From Phaeodactylibacter sp. (GTDB taxonomy: Bacteria; Bacteroidota; Bacteroidia; Chitinophagales; Saprospiraceae): a stretch of 62,890 nucleotides of DNA. This document shows, one piece after another, positions 45,077 through 52,929 of the stretch (position 1 is the stretch's first letter; every line of letters starts with the position of its first letter). The stretch is taken from assembly GCF_022763345.1 (NCBI RefSeq), contig NZ_JALEGS010000046.1:1-62890 (forward strand), read 5' to 3'. A model generated the notes under the pieces. That model was not told the origin of the DNA and did not search any database. It saw only the letters and a program-made list of their open reading frames with translations. The translations under genes and the position numbers were made by a program.

Positions 45077-45615
45077 ACTTCATCGTTTACGATCTGGAAG
45101 CTACCTGCTGGGAAGGGCGGCCGCCCAATAAAACTCAGGAAATCATTGAGATTGGTGCGATTTCAATCAATGGTTACGGAGAGGTTACGGGCTCTTTCAA
45201 TAAGTTCATCCGTCCGGTACTCAACCCCAATTTGTCTCTTTTTTGCCGCGACCTGACCTCTATTGAGCAGGAATACGTAGACCGGTCTAACGAATTCCCC
45301 GAAGTTATTGAACACTTTCAGGATTGGGCGGAGATTTTTGATGAGGATTATCTGCTTTGTTCGTGGGGTGCCTTTGACCGCAAAATGCTGATTCAGGATT
45401 GCGAGCTGCACGGAATGGAGTGGGAGTGGGCAGAGCACCACCTGAATGTGAAAAAGGAATATGCCAGAATGCGTGGGCTGCGCCGGCCGCGTGGTCTGCG
45501 CGCTGCCGTGGAAAAAGAAGGGTTTGAATTCACCGGCACTCACCATCGCGCGATTGATGATGCCGAAAACCTGGCCAAGTTGTTCATCAAGTATCTTGAT
45601 GAATGGCAGTATTAA
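45073..45615 (+). CDS. DEDDh 3'-5' exonuclease (ERI-1/KapD-like)
   Basis: A 180-residue exonuclease of the DnaQ fold. ExoI is FIVYDLEATCWEG (Asp, Glu), ExoII is the CSWGAFDRKML segment (Asp) and ExoIII is HHRAIDDAENLAKLF (His, Asp). DLEATC rather than DTETTG and the single-domain length point to the ERI-1/KapD-like group that trims RNA ends. The start codon overlaps the channel stop (ATGA), so translation is coupled, although no functional link is obvious. Confidence 0.9.
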   Translation: MNFIVYDLEATCWEGRPPNKTQEIIEIGAISINGYGEVTGSFNKFIRPVLNPNLSLFCRDLTSIEQEYVDRSNEFPEVIEHFQDWAEIFDEDYLLCSWGAFDRKMLIQDCELHGMEWEWAEHHLNVKKEYARMRGLRRPRGLRAAVEKEGFEFTGTHHRAIDDAENLAKLFIKYLDEWQY

Positions 45616-45620
45616 AAGAA

Positions 45621-45652
45621 CCGGCAATGCGCAGTTGCATTGCCGGTAATTC
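45621..45652. terminator. bidirectional terminator between convergent genes
   Basis: Perfect 10-bp hairpin CCGGCAATGC (45621-45630) / GCATTGCCGG (45637-45646) with a 6-base loop, 5 bp after the exonuclease stop and 25 bp before the stop of the opposing gene. Confidence 0.82.
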
Positions 45653-45671
45653 TTTCGTTAGTTCGTTCCGT

Positions 45672-46388
45672 TTAGAAACCCATACCTACCGTGAGCTTGT
45701 AGAAAGAGTCATTTCCTTCCAGCACATCGCTACCGAAAGCAAAGCGTGCCCAGGTGCTGCCGTTAGGGTTGGAGAATTGCAGATAGGGCCCTACCCACTG
45801 ATAAACATCGGACGATTCGTCCACATCAGATCCACCAGATAGGATGAGGTGCTCCCAGTGCGCACCAAAAGATAGGAAATCCAGTGCTTTGTAGCCTGCG
45901 TTCAGCCAGTAGTGGGTGTAGGCCAGTGTGGAACCTTCCTCTCTTAACGGTGCGTAGTAACCCAGGTAGAACTCGCCCTCCAGGCGCTCCGTGCTTAGCC
46001 CAACGGTAAGGTTAGGCACGATGCCATCACCCATAATTCCGGGTCCGGCCGTAGCGCTGGAGAGCAGATTGCCTCCCAGAAAGCCGATCTGAGGGGTTAT
46101 GCTGATTGACTCAGACGCCTCAAAGCTTACCCCCATGCCAAACTCTGTCCAGTTGCCCCAGCCTCCACCGGTGCCGCCAGACCAAAGGATTCCATAAAAG
46201 GTGAAGTCTAATTTGTCGCTAACGCTGTACCCCCCGGAGAAGAAGGGGTAAAATCCAAAGAACTGATCGGAATTCAGGGTGACGTTCATACTGAACTTGT
46301 CTTCTTCCTGAGCCTGAGCTGAGAAGACCAGTGCCAGGCAGCAAATTGTGGCAAGTGCCAAACGCTTGAGTCGGTTAACATGCTTCAT
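45672..46388 (-). CDS. secreted outer-membrane beta-barrel-like protein
   Basis: A 238-residue protein with signal peptide (RLALATICCLALVFSAQAQ). It is Gly- and aromatic-rich with repeated strands (FYGILWSGGTGGGWGNWTEF, LSTERLEGEFYLGYYAPLRE) and ends in YKLTVGMGF, a C-terminal aromatic beta strand. This looks like a small outer-membrane barrel of unknown function in Bacteroidota. Single gene, convergent with the exonuclease. Upstream, 46389-46811 is gene-free; a reading frame at 46672-46899 there has no signal or family support. Confidence 0.65.
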   Translation of the reverse strand: MKHVNRLKRLALATICCLALVFSAQAQEEDKFSMNVTLNSDQFFGFYPFFSGGYSVSDKLDFTFYGILWSGGTGGGWGNWTEFGMGVSFEASESISITPQIGFLGGNLLSSATAGPGIMGDGIVPNLTVGLSTERLEGEFYLGYYAPLREEGSTLAYTHYWLNAGYKALDFLSFGAHWEHLILSGGSDVDESSDVYQWVGPYLQFSNPNGSTWARFAFGSDVLEGNDSFYKLTVGMGF

Positions 46389-46811
46389 TTTAGTGAGATT
46401 TGTTGGTTGTAAAATAAGTATTCAGGCCACTGCCTGCGCAGCAACCGATGCTAAGTGCCTTCTGTGAGCCAGCACAATACAATGGCTGACCTTACGTCGG
46501 GCGCAAAGCGTTATAAATTAGGAGTAAAAGTGTCTTGATATCCCCGGTACATGGATTTTATGCCAGAGGATAGTCTGGTTAGGCTTGGTCTATCTGGAAA
46601 GAGGCATCCGTTTGCATTTGGATGGTGTCAAAAGTAGGGGCAGAAAGGGATTAATACTACTCTGATTTTTTATGCTGTGTTATGCCAAAAAAATGAATTT
46701 GAGTTTAAAAATCTGTAAATCAATTAATAAAAGTATTTTTGATGTTATGTCTAAAGTGATTTTATTGCTTTTGGAAGTAATTGTATTGCTATCAGGTTTA
46801 ACTCTGGCATG

Positions 46812-46853
46812 CTCAAAAATGAATAGCCTTGCCCGATCAGAGGCAAGGCTATT
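46812..46853 (-). terminator. intrinsic terminator of the DUF1080/oxidoreductase gene group
   Basis: 12-bp inverted repeat AATAGCCTTGCC (46822-46833) / GGCAAGGCTATT (46842-46853), followed on the minus strand by CATTTTTGAG. It lies 33 bp after the stop of the downstream DUF1080 gene. Confidence 0.85.
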
Positions 46854-46885
46854 AGAGTTATATGCTATCAGAATTGGAGCTGGAA

Positions 46886-47473
46886 TTACAATGGTTTAAG
46901 CTCCAGGTTTTTCCATTTGACCCGGATGCCGCCACCATCGTGGATTTGAAGGCAAATGCCGCCTTGGCCTGCTCCGATTTTTTCGTCTTTTATCTTGACC
47001 ATACGCTTACCGTTGAGCCAGGTGGTTATCCGGTCTCCCTTGGCTTTGATTTTCATAGTATTCCAGGCATCAGCCTTTAGTGCCGCTTCTCTCTGGGCAT
47101 CAGGCTTGATCAGCCAGCCTCTGCCGTAGGACTCATAAATGCCACCGGTATGCTTATTGGGCGGGGCGACTTCCACCTGCCAGCCCTGCACTTTGGTGCC
47201 ATCTACCGTAGAGCGGAAAAAAACGCCGCTGTTGCCATTCGCCTCCTGCAGGAATTCTAGGGTGAGCACAAAGTCGTCATAGAATTCAGTAGTGCAAAGG
47301 TAGCCGTATTGTTCATCCGGGCCACTTTCTGAAATCAGGAGGCCCTCCTCGACGTACCATTTTTCGGTACCGTAGGCTTCCCAGCCGGTAAGGTCTTTTC
47401 CGTTAAAAAGCTGTTGCTGTGCGCTAAGGCTGAGCGAGAGCCCCATCAGGATCAATCCAAGGAATCGTTTCAT
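46886..47473 (-). CDS. DUF1080 family protein (3-keto-disaccharide hydrolase type) 1
   Basis: A 195-residue secreted protein (signal peptide ends LSLSAQ) made of one DUF1080/PF06439 concanavalin-like beta sandwich: LFNGKDLTGWEAYGTEKWYV, FLQEANGNSGVFFRS, EVAPPNKHTGGIYESYGRGW and LQIHDGGGIRVKWKNLELKP. The family includes enzymes cleaving 3-keto-glycosides. The start overlaps the stop of the upstream DUF1080 lipoprotein (ATGA), so the two are made together. With the adjacent Gfo/Idh/MocA oxidoreductase it suggests oxidation at C3 of a glycoside followed by cleavage. Confidence 0.88.
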   Translation of the reverse strand: MKRFLGLILMGLSLSLSAQQQLFNGKDLTGWEAYGTEKWYVEEGLLISESGPDEQYGYLCTTEFYDDFVLTLEFLQEANGNSGVFFRSTVDGTKVQGWQVEVAPPNKHTGGIYESYGRGWLIKPDAQREAALKADAWNTMKIKAKGDRITTWLNGKRMVKIKDEKIGAGQGGICLQIHDGGGIRVKWKNLELKPL

Positions 47474-48219
47474 AAAGGACGGATTTTGATGTTCTTAAAC
47501 CAGATTTTGCTGCCGTGGTCCTGCAGGCCGATCAGACCGGATTTGGCAATGCCATAGTCAGGGTAGTCTTTCCACTTGCCGACCTCCTTGCGCATTTGCC
47601 AGTCAGCTGACCAGGGCTCAAAACTGAGCATTTCCGATCCGTTGAGCCAGTAGGTTACTTTTTTCGGGGTAAACTGTATGCGGCTGCTGTTCCACTCCCC
47701 GGCTGCTTTGACGGGCCGGTCCTCCGCTGGTACGTACATACCGTAGTCAGCGCCGGTATATTGGTTGGGCAATAGCTCAGCCGGGAAGCCAATATCATCC
47801 AAAAGTTGGTATTCCGGAGCATTCTCGTAAAGGGCGTGGTATTGTTCGCCTTCCAGTACATGGTAAAATATACCACTATTGCCTGCCTCTTCAATCTTCC
47901 ATTCCAGGTATAAGTCAAAATTTTCGAAGGGCTGTTTGGCATATACGATATCGCCGCCGTGGCCCGAAGTGAGCAGTGTCCCCTCACTGACAGACCAGGT
48001 GCCCGGAAGGCTGTCCTGATTGTAGCCCCGCCAGCCCTCCGTGGATTGGCCATCAAAAAGGAGCATCCAGCCTTCTGTTTTTTCAGCTTCGGTCAGGGTG
48101 TTGTCGGTGGCGGGCGCTTTGGGCTCCGGAGTTGCAGCTGAGGCTTGTTCCTGCTCTGCAGCAGCGCCTCCGCATCCCACAATGAGCAGCGCTAAGGCGA
48201 AGAATAATAGGTTTTTCAT
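47470..48219 (-). CDS. DUF1080 family lipoprotein 2
   Basis: A 249-residue lipoprotein with lipobox VGCG at about residues 14-17 and a low-complexity Ala/Glu/Pro spacer. The DUF1080 domain covers residues 45-249: WMLLFDGQSTEGWRGYNQDS, WKIEEAGNSGIFYHVLEGE, AGEWNSSRIQFTPKKVTYWL and LIGLQDHGSKIWFKNIKIRP. It is larger than its neighbour and membrane-tethered, so the pair may be a surface enzyme plus a soluble one. It lies 57 bp downstream of the oxidoreductase gene. Confidence 0.88.
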   Translation of the reverse strand: MKNLLFFALALLIVGCGGAAAEQEQASAATPEPKAPATDNTLTEAEKTEGWMLLFDGQSTEGWRGYNQDSLPGTWSVSEGTLLTSGHGGDIVYAKQPFENFDLYLEWKIEEAGNSGIFYHVLEGEQYHALYENAPEYQLLDDIGFPAELLPNQYTGADYGMYVPAEDRPVKAAGEWNSSRIQFTPKKVTYWLNGSEMLSFEPWSADWQMRKEVGKWKDYPDYGIAKSGLIGLQDHGSKIWFKNIKIRPL

Positions 48220-48276
48220 GCAGTTGATTTTAGTTGATGAGTCGTTTTGATAGGGACTGGCTCGGAGGTTTTGACC

Positions 48277-49623
48277 TTAAACCACTTTCATATTCACCGG
48301 GTCCCAGTCAATAAACCGGTTTTCAAAGTAGCTATCGTTGCACAAAAGTGCCGGTGCGCAGGCCCGGAAGCCGAAGATGGGGTCTTCCACTACCTGCCCC
48401 CCTTCGCGTATGGCGCGGAATAGGTTGCCAAAGTGGTCATAGTGGGCGCCTTTATAGCCTTTTTCCACCTCGTAGACCATCTTTTGGGGGGGCAGGATTT
48501 GTTTGCGGTCGCTGCGGGTACCTGTTTCTTTCTCTTTGGCATCCAGGAAGGGGTCGTCACTGTGAACAGCACGGTTGCGCTCTACGGTGACATCGTTCCA
48601 GCCGATATTCATGGAGCCTTTGCTGCCATTGATTTTGAGATAGGTGGAGCCGCTTGTGCCATCCACGAAATTACAGCGCAGGGACAGGTTGAAGCCCGGG
48701 TGCGTTTCGCTGTCAGGATAATTGAACATGCCCAGCAGGACATCCGGCACTTCCCGGCCGTCCTTCCAGTAACGCAGTCCACCCATGGCCGCGATGCGCT
48801 CCGGGCCAAGGGAGCTGGTAATGAAATGGAGGCTGGAAAACAGGTGTACAAACAGGTCGCCCGACATGCCCGTGCCATAATCCCGGTAGTTGCGCCAGCG
48901 GAAAAAGCGCAGCGGGTCAAAGTCACGCTTCGTGGTATTGGAAATGTACGTGGCCCAGTCCACCGTTTTTTCGCTGGCATCCCCAGGCACCGGGTATTGC
49001 CAGGCACCGGCAGGGGAGTGGCGGGCCCAGAAACCTTCGGCGTAGTTGATATCTCCGATTACCCCGGCTTCCAGCAGCGCTTTGGCTTTTTCATTGCCCA
49101 GAGAGGACAGGCCCTGACTGCCCACCATAAAGACGGTGCCAGAGGCTTTCCAGGCATCGATCAGCTCCTGGCCTTCCCCAACGCTGTGCACCATCGGTTT
49201 TTCACAGTAGACGTGCTTGCCCGCTTTCATCGCATCAATGCTAATGGCTTTATGCCAGTGGTCGGGCGTGCCGATGATGACCATGTCCACATCCTTTCTT
49301 TTCAGAATGTCCTTGTAGTTTTTGGTCAGGAAAAGATCTTTTCCCCATTTTTCTTTAGCCGCTTCAAGCCGCCCGTCGTATAGGTCACAGGCGGCAACGA
49401 TGCGTATGCCCTCGTGCTCCAGTGCGGTATTGACATCCACAGTGCCCATACCCCCGGCCCCGATCACAGCGATATTCAGCGTCTGTCCTGGTGCAGGGCG
49501 TGGTTTGGGGTTTAAAATTTCATAAGGTACAGGGGCTTCCTGTGCCACCGACCTGGCGGCACCAGCCAGCGCAGCGCCTGCTAAGCCTGCTTTTTTGATG
49601 AATGATCTGCGGTTTTGGCCCAT
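48277..49623 (-). CDS. Tat-exported Gfo/Idh/MocA oxidoreductase
   Basis: A 448-residue NAD(P)-dependent oxidoreductase. The N-terminus NRRSFIKKAGLAGAALAGAA is a twin-arginine signal (RRSFIKK), so the enzyme folds with cofactor before export. The Rossmann motif is NIAVIGAGGMGTVDVNTALE, and HVYCEKPMVHSVGEGQEL contains the family EKP motif. Tat-exported members with tightly bound NAD often catalyse oxidation or hydrolysis of glycosides. Beside two DUF1080 genes, a glycoside 3-dehydrogenase-like role is likely but inferred. Length is normal. Confidence 0.9.
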   Translation of the reverse strand: MGQNRRSFIKKAGLAGAALAGAARSVAQEAPVPYEILNPKPRPAPGQTLNIAVIGAGGMGTVDVNTALEHEGIRIVAACDLYDGRLEAAKEKWGKDLFLTKNYKDILKRKDVDMVIIGTPDHWHKAISIDAMKAGKHVYCEKPMVHSVGEGQELIDAWKASGTVFMVGSQGLSSLGNEKAKALLEAGVIGDINYAEGFWARHSPAGAWQYPVPGDASEKTVDWATYISNTTKRDFDPLRFFRWRNYRDYGTGMSGDLFVHLFSSLHFITSSLGPERIAAMGGLRYWKDGREVPDVLLGMFNYPDSETHPGFNLSLRCNFVDGTSGSTYLKINGSKGSMNIGWNDVTVERNRAVHSDDPFLDAKEKETGTRSDRKQILPPQKMVYEVEKGYKGAHYDHFGNLFRAIREGGQVVEDPIFGFRACAPALLCNDSYFENRFIDWDPVNMKVV

Positions 49624-49787
49624 AAGATGGAAGTTTCGTTTTGTGGTTTGATGAATTTAGCGCTTTAAATTAGGAAAAGGCGAAAGGAACTCCTACAATG
49701 AAGCCGTGTTTATGCTGTTAGGATTGGAAAAAGGTGCGCATTTCTTCACAAATTGTATTATCTTGTTGTGATACCAACTGTTAGTTT

Positions 49788-50450
49788 ATGTCAACTGTAA
49801 TTGCTGCTATGCCACTGACCAATGAAGAGCTTTCTAAAACCGATGAACCGTTGCCGCTCCGCTATCCGGCATCGGAAGCAGAGTATTGGTCAGTCGCACA
49901 GGAAGCAGAGTACCGGGCAGACTACTACCGTGGAGAAATCATCGCGTCTATGAGTTATGAATCTGAAGATCACGCTGCGATTGCATCGCGGCTTAATTTC
50001 TATTTGCAGCAAATATTCTTTGACTTTAAAGCATATAGGATTGGCAATAGCAACCGCCCGGTCTGTATCCCAACCTGCGGCAATGCCATTTTCAATCCGG
50101 ATGGCTCCGTCATTCAGCTGCCGGCCCGCTTTTATGAATATCAAAAAGGCATGCGGGCAGATTTGACGCCCATCGTAGTTTTTGAAGTACTCTCGCCTTC
50201 CACCCGGGTGCGCGACCTGGGAGAGAAGCTGCCTTGTTACAAGCAGATTGAAGGCATTGAGCACATTCTTTACGTTGACGGGGCTACCGTTAAAGTACAC
50301 CACATGCAGCGGCAGGGGGATAATCAGTGGCTGGAAACGGTCTACACGGAAAGAGAAGAGCATTTCGAAATCAATGGGAAGCCCATTAAAATCGGAGATT
50401 TGTATGCCGGCGTTGACTTTGAAAAACCAGAAGATCAGTCTGGCAAGTAA
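49788..50450 (+). CDS. Uma2-family (DUF820) PD-(D/E)XK-like protein
   Basis: A 220-residue protein of the Uma2 family: WSVAQEAEYRADYYRGEIIA and MSYESEDHAAIASRLNFYL at the N-terminus, then DLTPIVVFEVLSPSTRVRDL with the E of the core and LPCYKQIEGIEHILYVDGAT with the YxQ/xxxxxI helix. The fold is that of a PD-(D/E)XK nuclease, with Asp and Glu before STRVRDL; activity is unproven for the family. Uma2 proteins are abundant, often multi-copy and laterally spread. Its 3' end overlaps the convergent NTF2-like gene by 16 bp. Confidence 0.88.
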   Translation: MSTVIAAMPLTNEELSKTDEPLPLRYPASEAEYWSVAQEAEYRADYYRGEIIASMSYESEDHAAIASRLNFYLQQIFFDFKAYRIGNSNRPVCIPTCGNAIFNPDGSVIQLPARFYEYQKGMRADLTPIVVFEVLSPSTRVRDLGEKLPCYKQIEGIEHILYVDGATVKVHHMQRQGDNQWLETVYTEREEHFEINGKPIKIGDLYAGVDFEKPEDQSGK

Positions 50451-50953
50451 CGCTCGGGTATCGGCTGCTCCTTTGTTTCTCCCATCCAGTATACACTAAC
50501 AATCCACCAGCGCTCCTCATCGTAAAGCAATTGAATACTGTTAATGCCACGGGCAAAGGGTTCCTTGTCCGCTTTTGAACGGTAAGACTCATAGGTGCTG
50601 AATACATGTGTGACCGTGCCATAGGTTTCGGTGACCCGATGTATTTCTTTTTCGTGGAATCCGTTTTCCTCCAGCCATTTTCCTGAAGTATTGACGTAGT
50701 CCTCCGGTGTCATTACCCGGTAACCCGTTTTGCCGGACTTGTCCTTTCCGCTGGGTATAAGCTGTGCTTCCGGAATGAAAAGATAGCGGAATAAGTCCCA
50801 GTCTCTTTCTACCCCGGCGTCCCCAGAAATGACATCGTAAAGCGTAGCAATCGCCTGATCCAGGGTTTGCACCCTTGATTTATTATCCGGAGCATCCTGT
50901 GCCAATAGGGGATAGCCGCTGAAGAGTGCCAGAACAACAATGAAATGCCTCAT
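50435..50953 (-). CDS. secreted NTF2-like (SnoaL-fold) protein
   Basis: A 172-residue protein with signal peptide MRHFIVVLALFSGYPLLAQ; this start at 50953 is preferred over 51022, whose extra 23 residues break the signal. The body (WDLFRYLFIPEAQLIPSGKD, YVNTSGKWLEENGFHEKEIH, VFSTYESYRSKADKEPFARG, IQLLYDEERWWIVSVYWMGE) has the helix and curved sheet of the cystatin-like NTF2 fold. Divergent from the DUF1080-PA14 gene. Whether it belongs to the glycoside cluster is open. Confidence 0.75.
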   Translation of the reverse strand: MRHFIVVLALFSGYPLLAQDAPDNKSRVQTLDQAIATLYDVISGDAGVERDWDLFRYLFIPEAQLIPSGKDKSGKTGYRVMTPEDYVNTSGKWLEENGFHEKEIHRVTETYGTVTHVFSTYESYRSKADKEPFARGINSIQLLYDEERWWIVSVYWMGETKEQPIPERYLPD

Positions 50954-51106
50954 TTTTGCTCCATTATAAAAAATTCCCCCAAGCAGAAGGGTGCATTTGT
51001 TGCCGGATTGAGTAAACATCAAATGAAATATTCCTTAAGCCAGTTCCAGCCTTTGATAACAAGTCCGTACATTAGAGATCTATTCCTCGAACGATCCAAT
51101 CTGATT

Positions 51107-52927
51107 ATGCCAAGAATCCTATTGCTTCTGTTGTTGTTTAGCCATACCCTTCTGGGTCAACGGCAGCCTATGAAATTATTACCGCTTAACGACTTGACCG
51201 CCTTTCAGCCACAGGTCGGCAACTGGTCCGTAGCGGGCCAGGTGCACATGCACCCGTTTATCGACATCCATGATGATCTGAAAAGCGCCGTACGCGTTAA
51301 GCCTGGCACCGGTGTACTGATTAACCAAAACGACGACTCCCTGCGCGATCAGCTGTTGACCCGGCTGGAGCACGGTGATATCATCCTCGATCTGGAAGTG
51401 ATGTTGCCCAAAGGCTCTAATTCCGGCATCTATCTCCAAGGGCGGTATGAGGTGCAACTCTTAGATAGCTGGGGCGTCCAACAACCCACTTACGGCGATA
51501 TTGGCGGTATCTATCGCAATTGGCCCAATGATGTTTACCCGGACTATCTGGGCAAAGCACCTTTGTCAAATGCCGCCAAAGCGCCCGGCTTGTGGCAGCA
51601 TATGCGGATCGCTTTTCAGGCCCCCCGCTTTGATTCGGATGGACGAAAGGTTCAAAACGCCAAAATGGTCTACGTTGACCTGAATGGCGTACGCATTCAC
51701 AATAATGTGGAAATCCCGGCACCAACGGGCGGCCCCGTTGAGCTGAATGAAGTGCCGAAGGGGCCTTTGATGATACAGGGCGATCATGGCCCGGTTGCTT
51801 TCCGAAACATCCGCTATCAGTTGATGGAGGCTCAACCGGTGCATTTCTCCAACCTGCGTTACGAAATCTACGAAGGTGCATTTGACAGGCCCTCCGCAGT
51901 AGGAGGCGATAGCGTGTCGGCTTCGGGCACAATGGAACAGTTTACGGTGGCACCGGCTATGGATTTTTCCACCTTTGGCATGAGAATTCAGGGGCAGTTG
52001 ACGGTAGCGGCCTCCGGTCAATATGATTTTCAATTGGAAGGAGGAGGTGGCATACGCTTGCAGGTCGGCGGGCAATCCCTGGAAGTCGCTCATTCGCGCA
52101 GATTCAGCGAGCCCCTTGAACTGAAGCTGGACGAGGGCACTCATGATTTTGAACTGGTTTACTATAAAAGAGAAGGCTGGTTTCCCACCCGGCTGGCCTG
52201 GTACAATTTGACGGCTCACCCTGCACCGATGCATGGCTTAAGTTCTTTTCCACCGCCTTCAGGTAGCGGTGCCATTGTCGAAAGAGTAGGGCAGCGCCCC
52301 CGGTTGCTGCGGGCTTTTCTCGATTATGAGAACAACCGGGAAGACCGCCTGACGCATACCATTGGTGTAGGCACTCCTCAGGGCGCACACTATGTTTACG
52401 ATTTGAAAGCCGGAACACCGGTTTGTATCTGGAGGGGCGGTTTCGTGGATGCCACGCCGATGTGGAACGGCCGCGGTGATGGCTCCTTCCGCCCACTGGG
52501 CAGTCCGGTTTATTTAGCGAAAGGGCATTCTGTTGCCCCGCTGTCAACCCCTACGGCCTCTTTCCCCGAAGGCCTGTCTGAAGCCGCTGGTTTCCGTAAT
52601 GTGGGCTATGAGGTGGATCCGAAAACCGGGCACCCTGTCTTCCTGTACGAAATGGAAGGTGCCAGCATCCGGGATGAAGTCCTGCCCGGCAGCACCGGCA
52701 AAGGGCTAGTCCGGCACTTGCATTTAGAGGGTTCAACTGCGCCCTTTTTCGTCCGTTTGGCAGCAGGCGAAAACATCCGGCAGTTGCAGGGGGGCTTGTA
52801 CGAAGTCGATCAGAAATACTACATCGAACTGCCTCAGGGCATCAATGCCACCTTGCGCGAAATAGGCGGCAAATCGGAGCTGCTGCTGCCCTTGCACAAT
52901 CAAATTGAATACACGATCAACTGGTAA
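51107..52927 (+). CDS. secreted DUF1080-PA14 fusion protein
   Basis: A 606-residue protein with signal peptide MPRILLLLLLFSHTLLGQ; the start at 51107 is preferred over 50945. Residues about 25-240 are a DUF1080 beta sandwich (VMLPKGSNSGIYLQGRYEVQ, GPLMIQGDHGPVAFRNIRY). Residues 270-360 resemble a PA14 carbohydrate-binding domain (VAASGQYDFQLEGGGGIRLQ, FELVYYKREGWFPTRLAWYN). The last 200 residues form a beta-rich domain (TPVCIWRGGFVDATPMWNGR) also found in haem-associated Bacteroidota proteins. The next gene starts 2 bp after its stop, so the haem protein is co-transcribed. Confidence 0.85.
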   Translation: MPRILLLLLLFSHTLLGQRQPMKLLPLNDLTAFQPQVGNWSVAGQVHMHPFIDIHDDLKSAVRVKPGTGVLINQNDDSLRDQLLTRLEHGDIILDLEVMLPKGSNSGIYLQGRYEVQLLDSWGVQQPTYGDIGGIYRNWPNDVYPDYLGKAPLSNAAKAPGLWQHMRIAFQAPRFDSDGRKVQNAKMVYVDLNGVRIHNNVEIPAPTGGPVELNEVPKGPLMIQGDHGPVAFRNIRYQLMEAQPVHFSNLRYEIYEGAFDRPSAVGGDSVSASGTMEQFTVAPAMDFSTFGMRIQGQLTVAASGQYDFQLEGGGGIRLQVGGQSLEVAHSRRFSEPLELKLDEGTHDFELVYYKREGWFPTRLAWYNLTAHPAPMHGLSSFPPPSGSGAIVERVGQRPRLLRAFLDYENNREDRLTHTIGVGTPQGAHYVYDLKAGTPVCIWRGGFVDATPMWNGRGDGSFRPLGSPVYLAKGHSVAPLSTPTASFPEGLSEAAGFRNVGYEVDPKTGHPVFLYEMEGASIRDEVLPGSTGKGLVRHLHLEGSTAPFFVRLAAGENIRQLQGGLYEVDQKYYIELPQGINATLREIGGKSELLLPLHNQIEYTINW

Positions 52928-52929
52928 CC

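Noticed and set aside
46672..46899. 75-residue hydrophobic plus-strand frame upstream of the DUF1080 terminator
   Set aside because: AT-rich intergenic DNA, runs through the terminator hairpin of the opposite strand, and lacks any family pattern.
48433..49383. 316-residue plus-strand reading frame opposite the Gfo/Idh/MocA gene
   Set aside because: Shadow of the oxidoreductase, no recognisable domain or signal.
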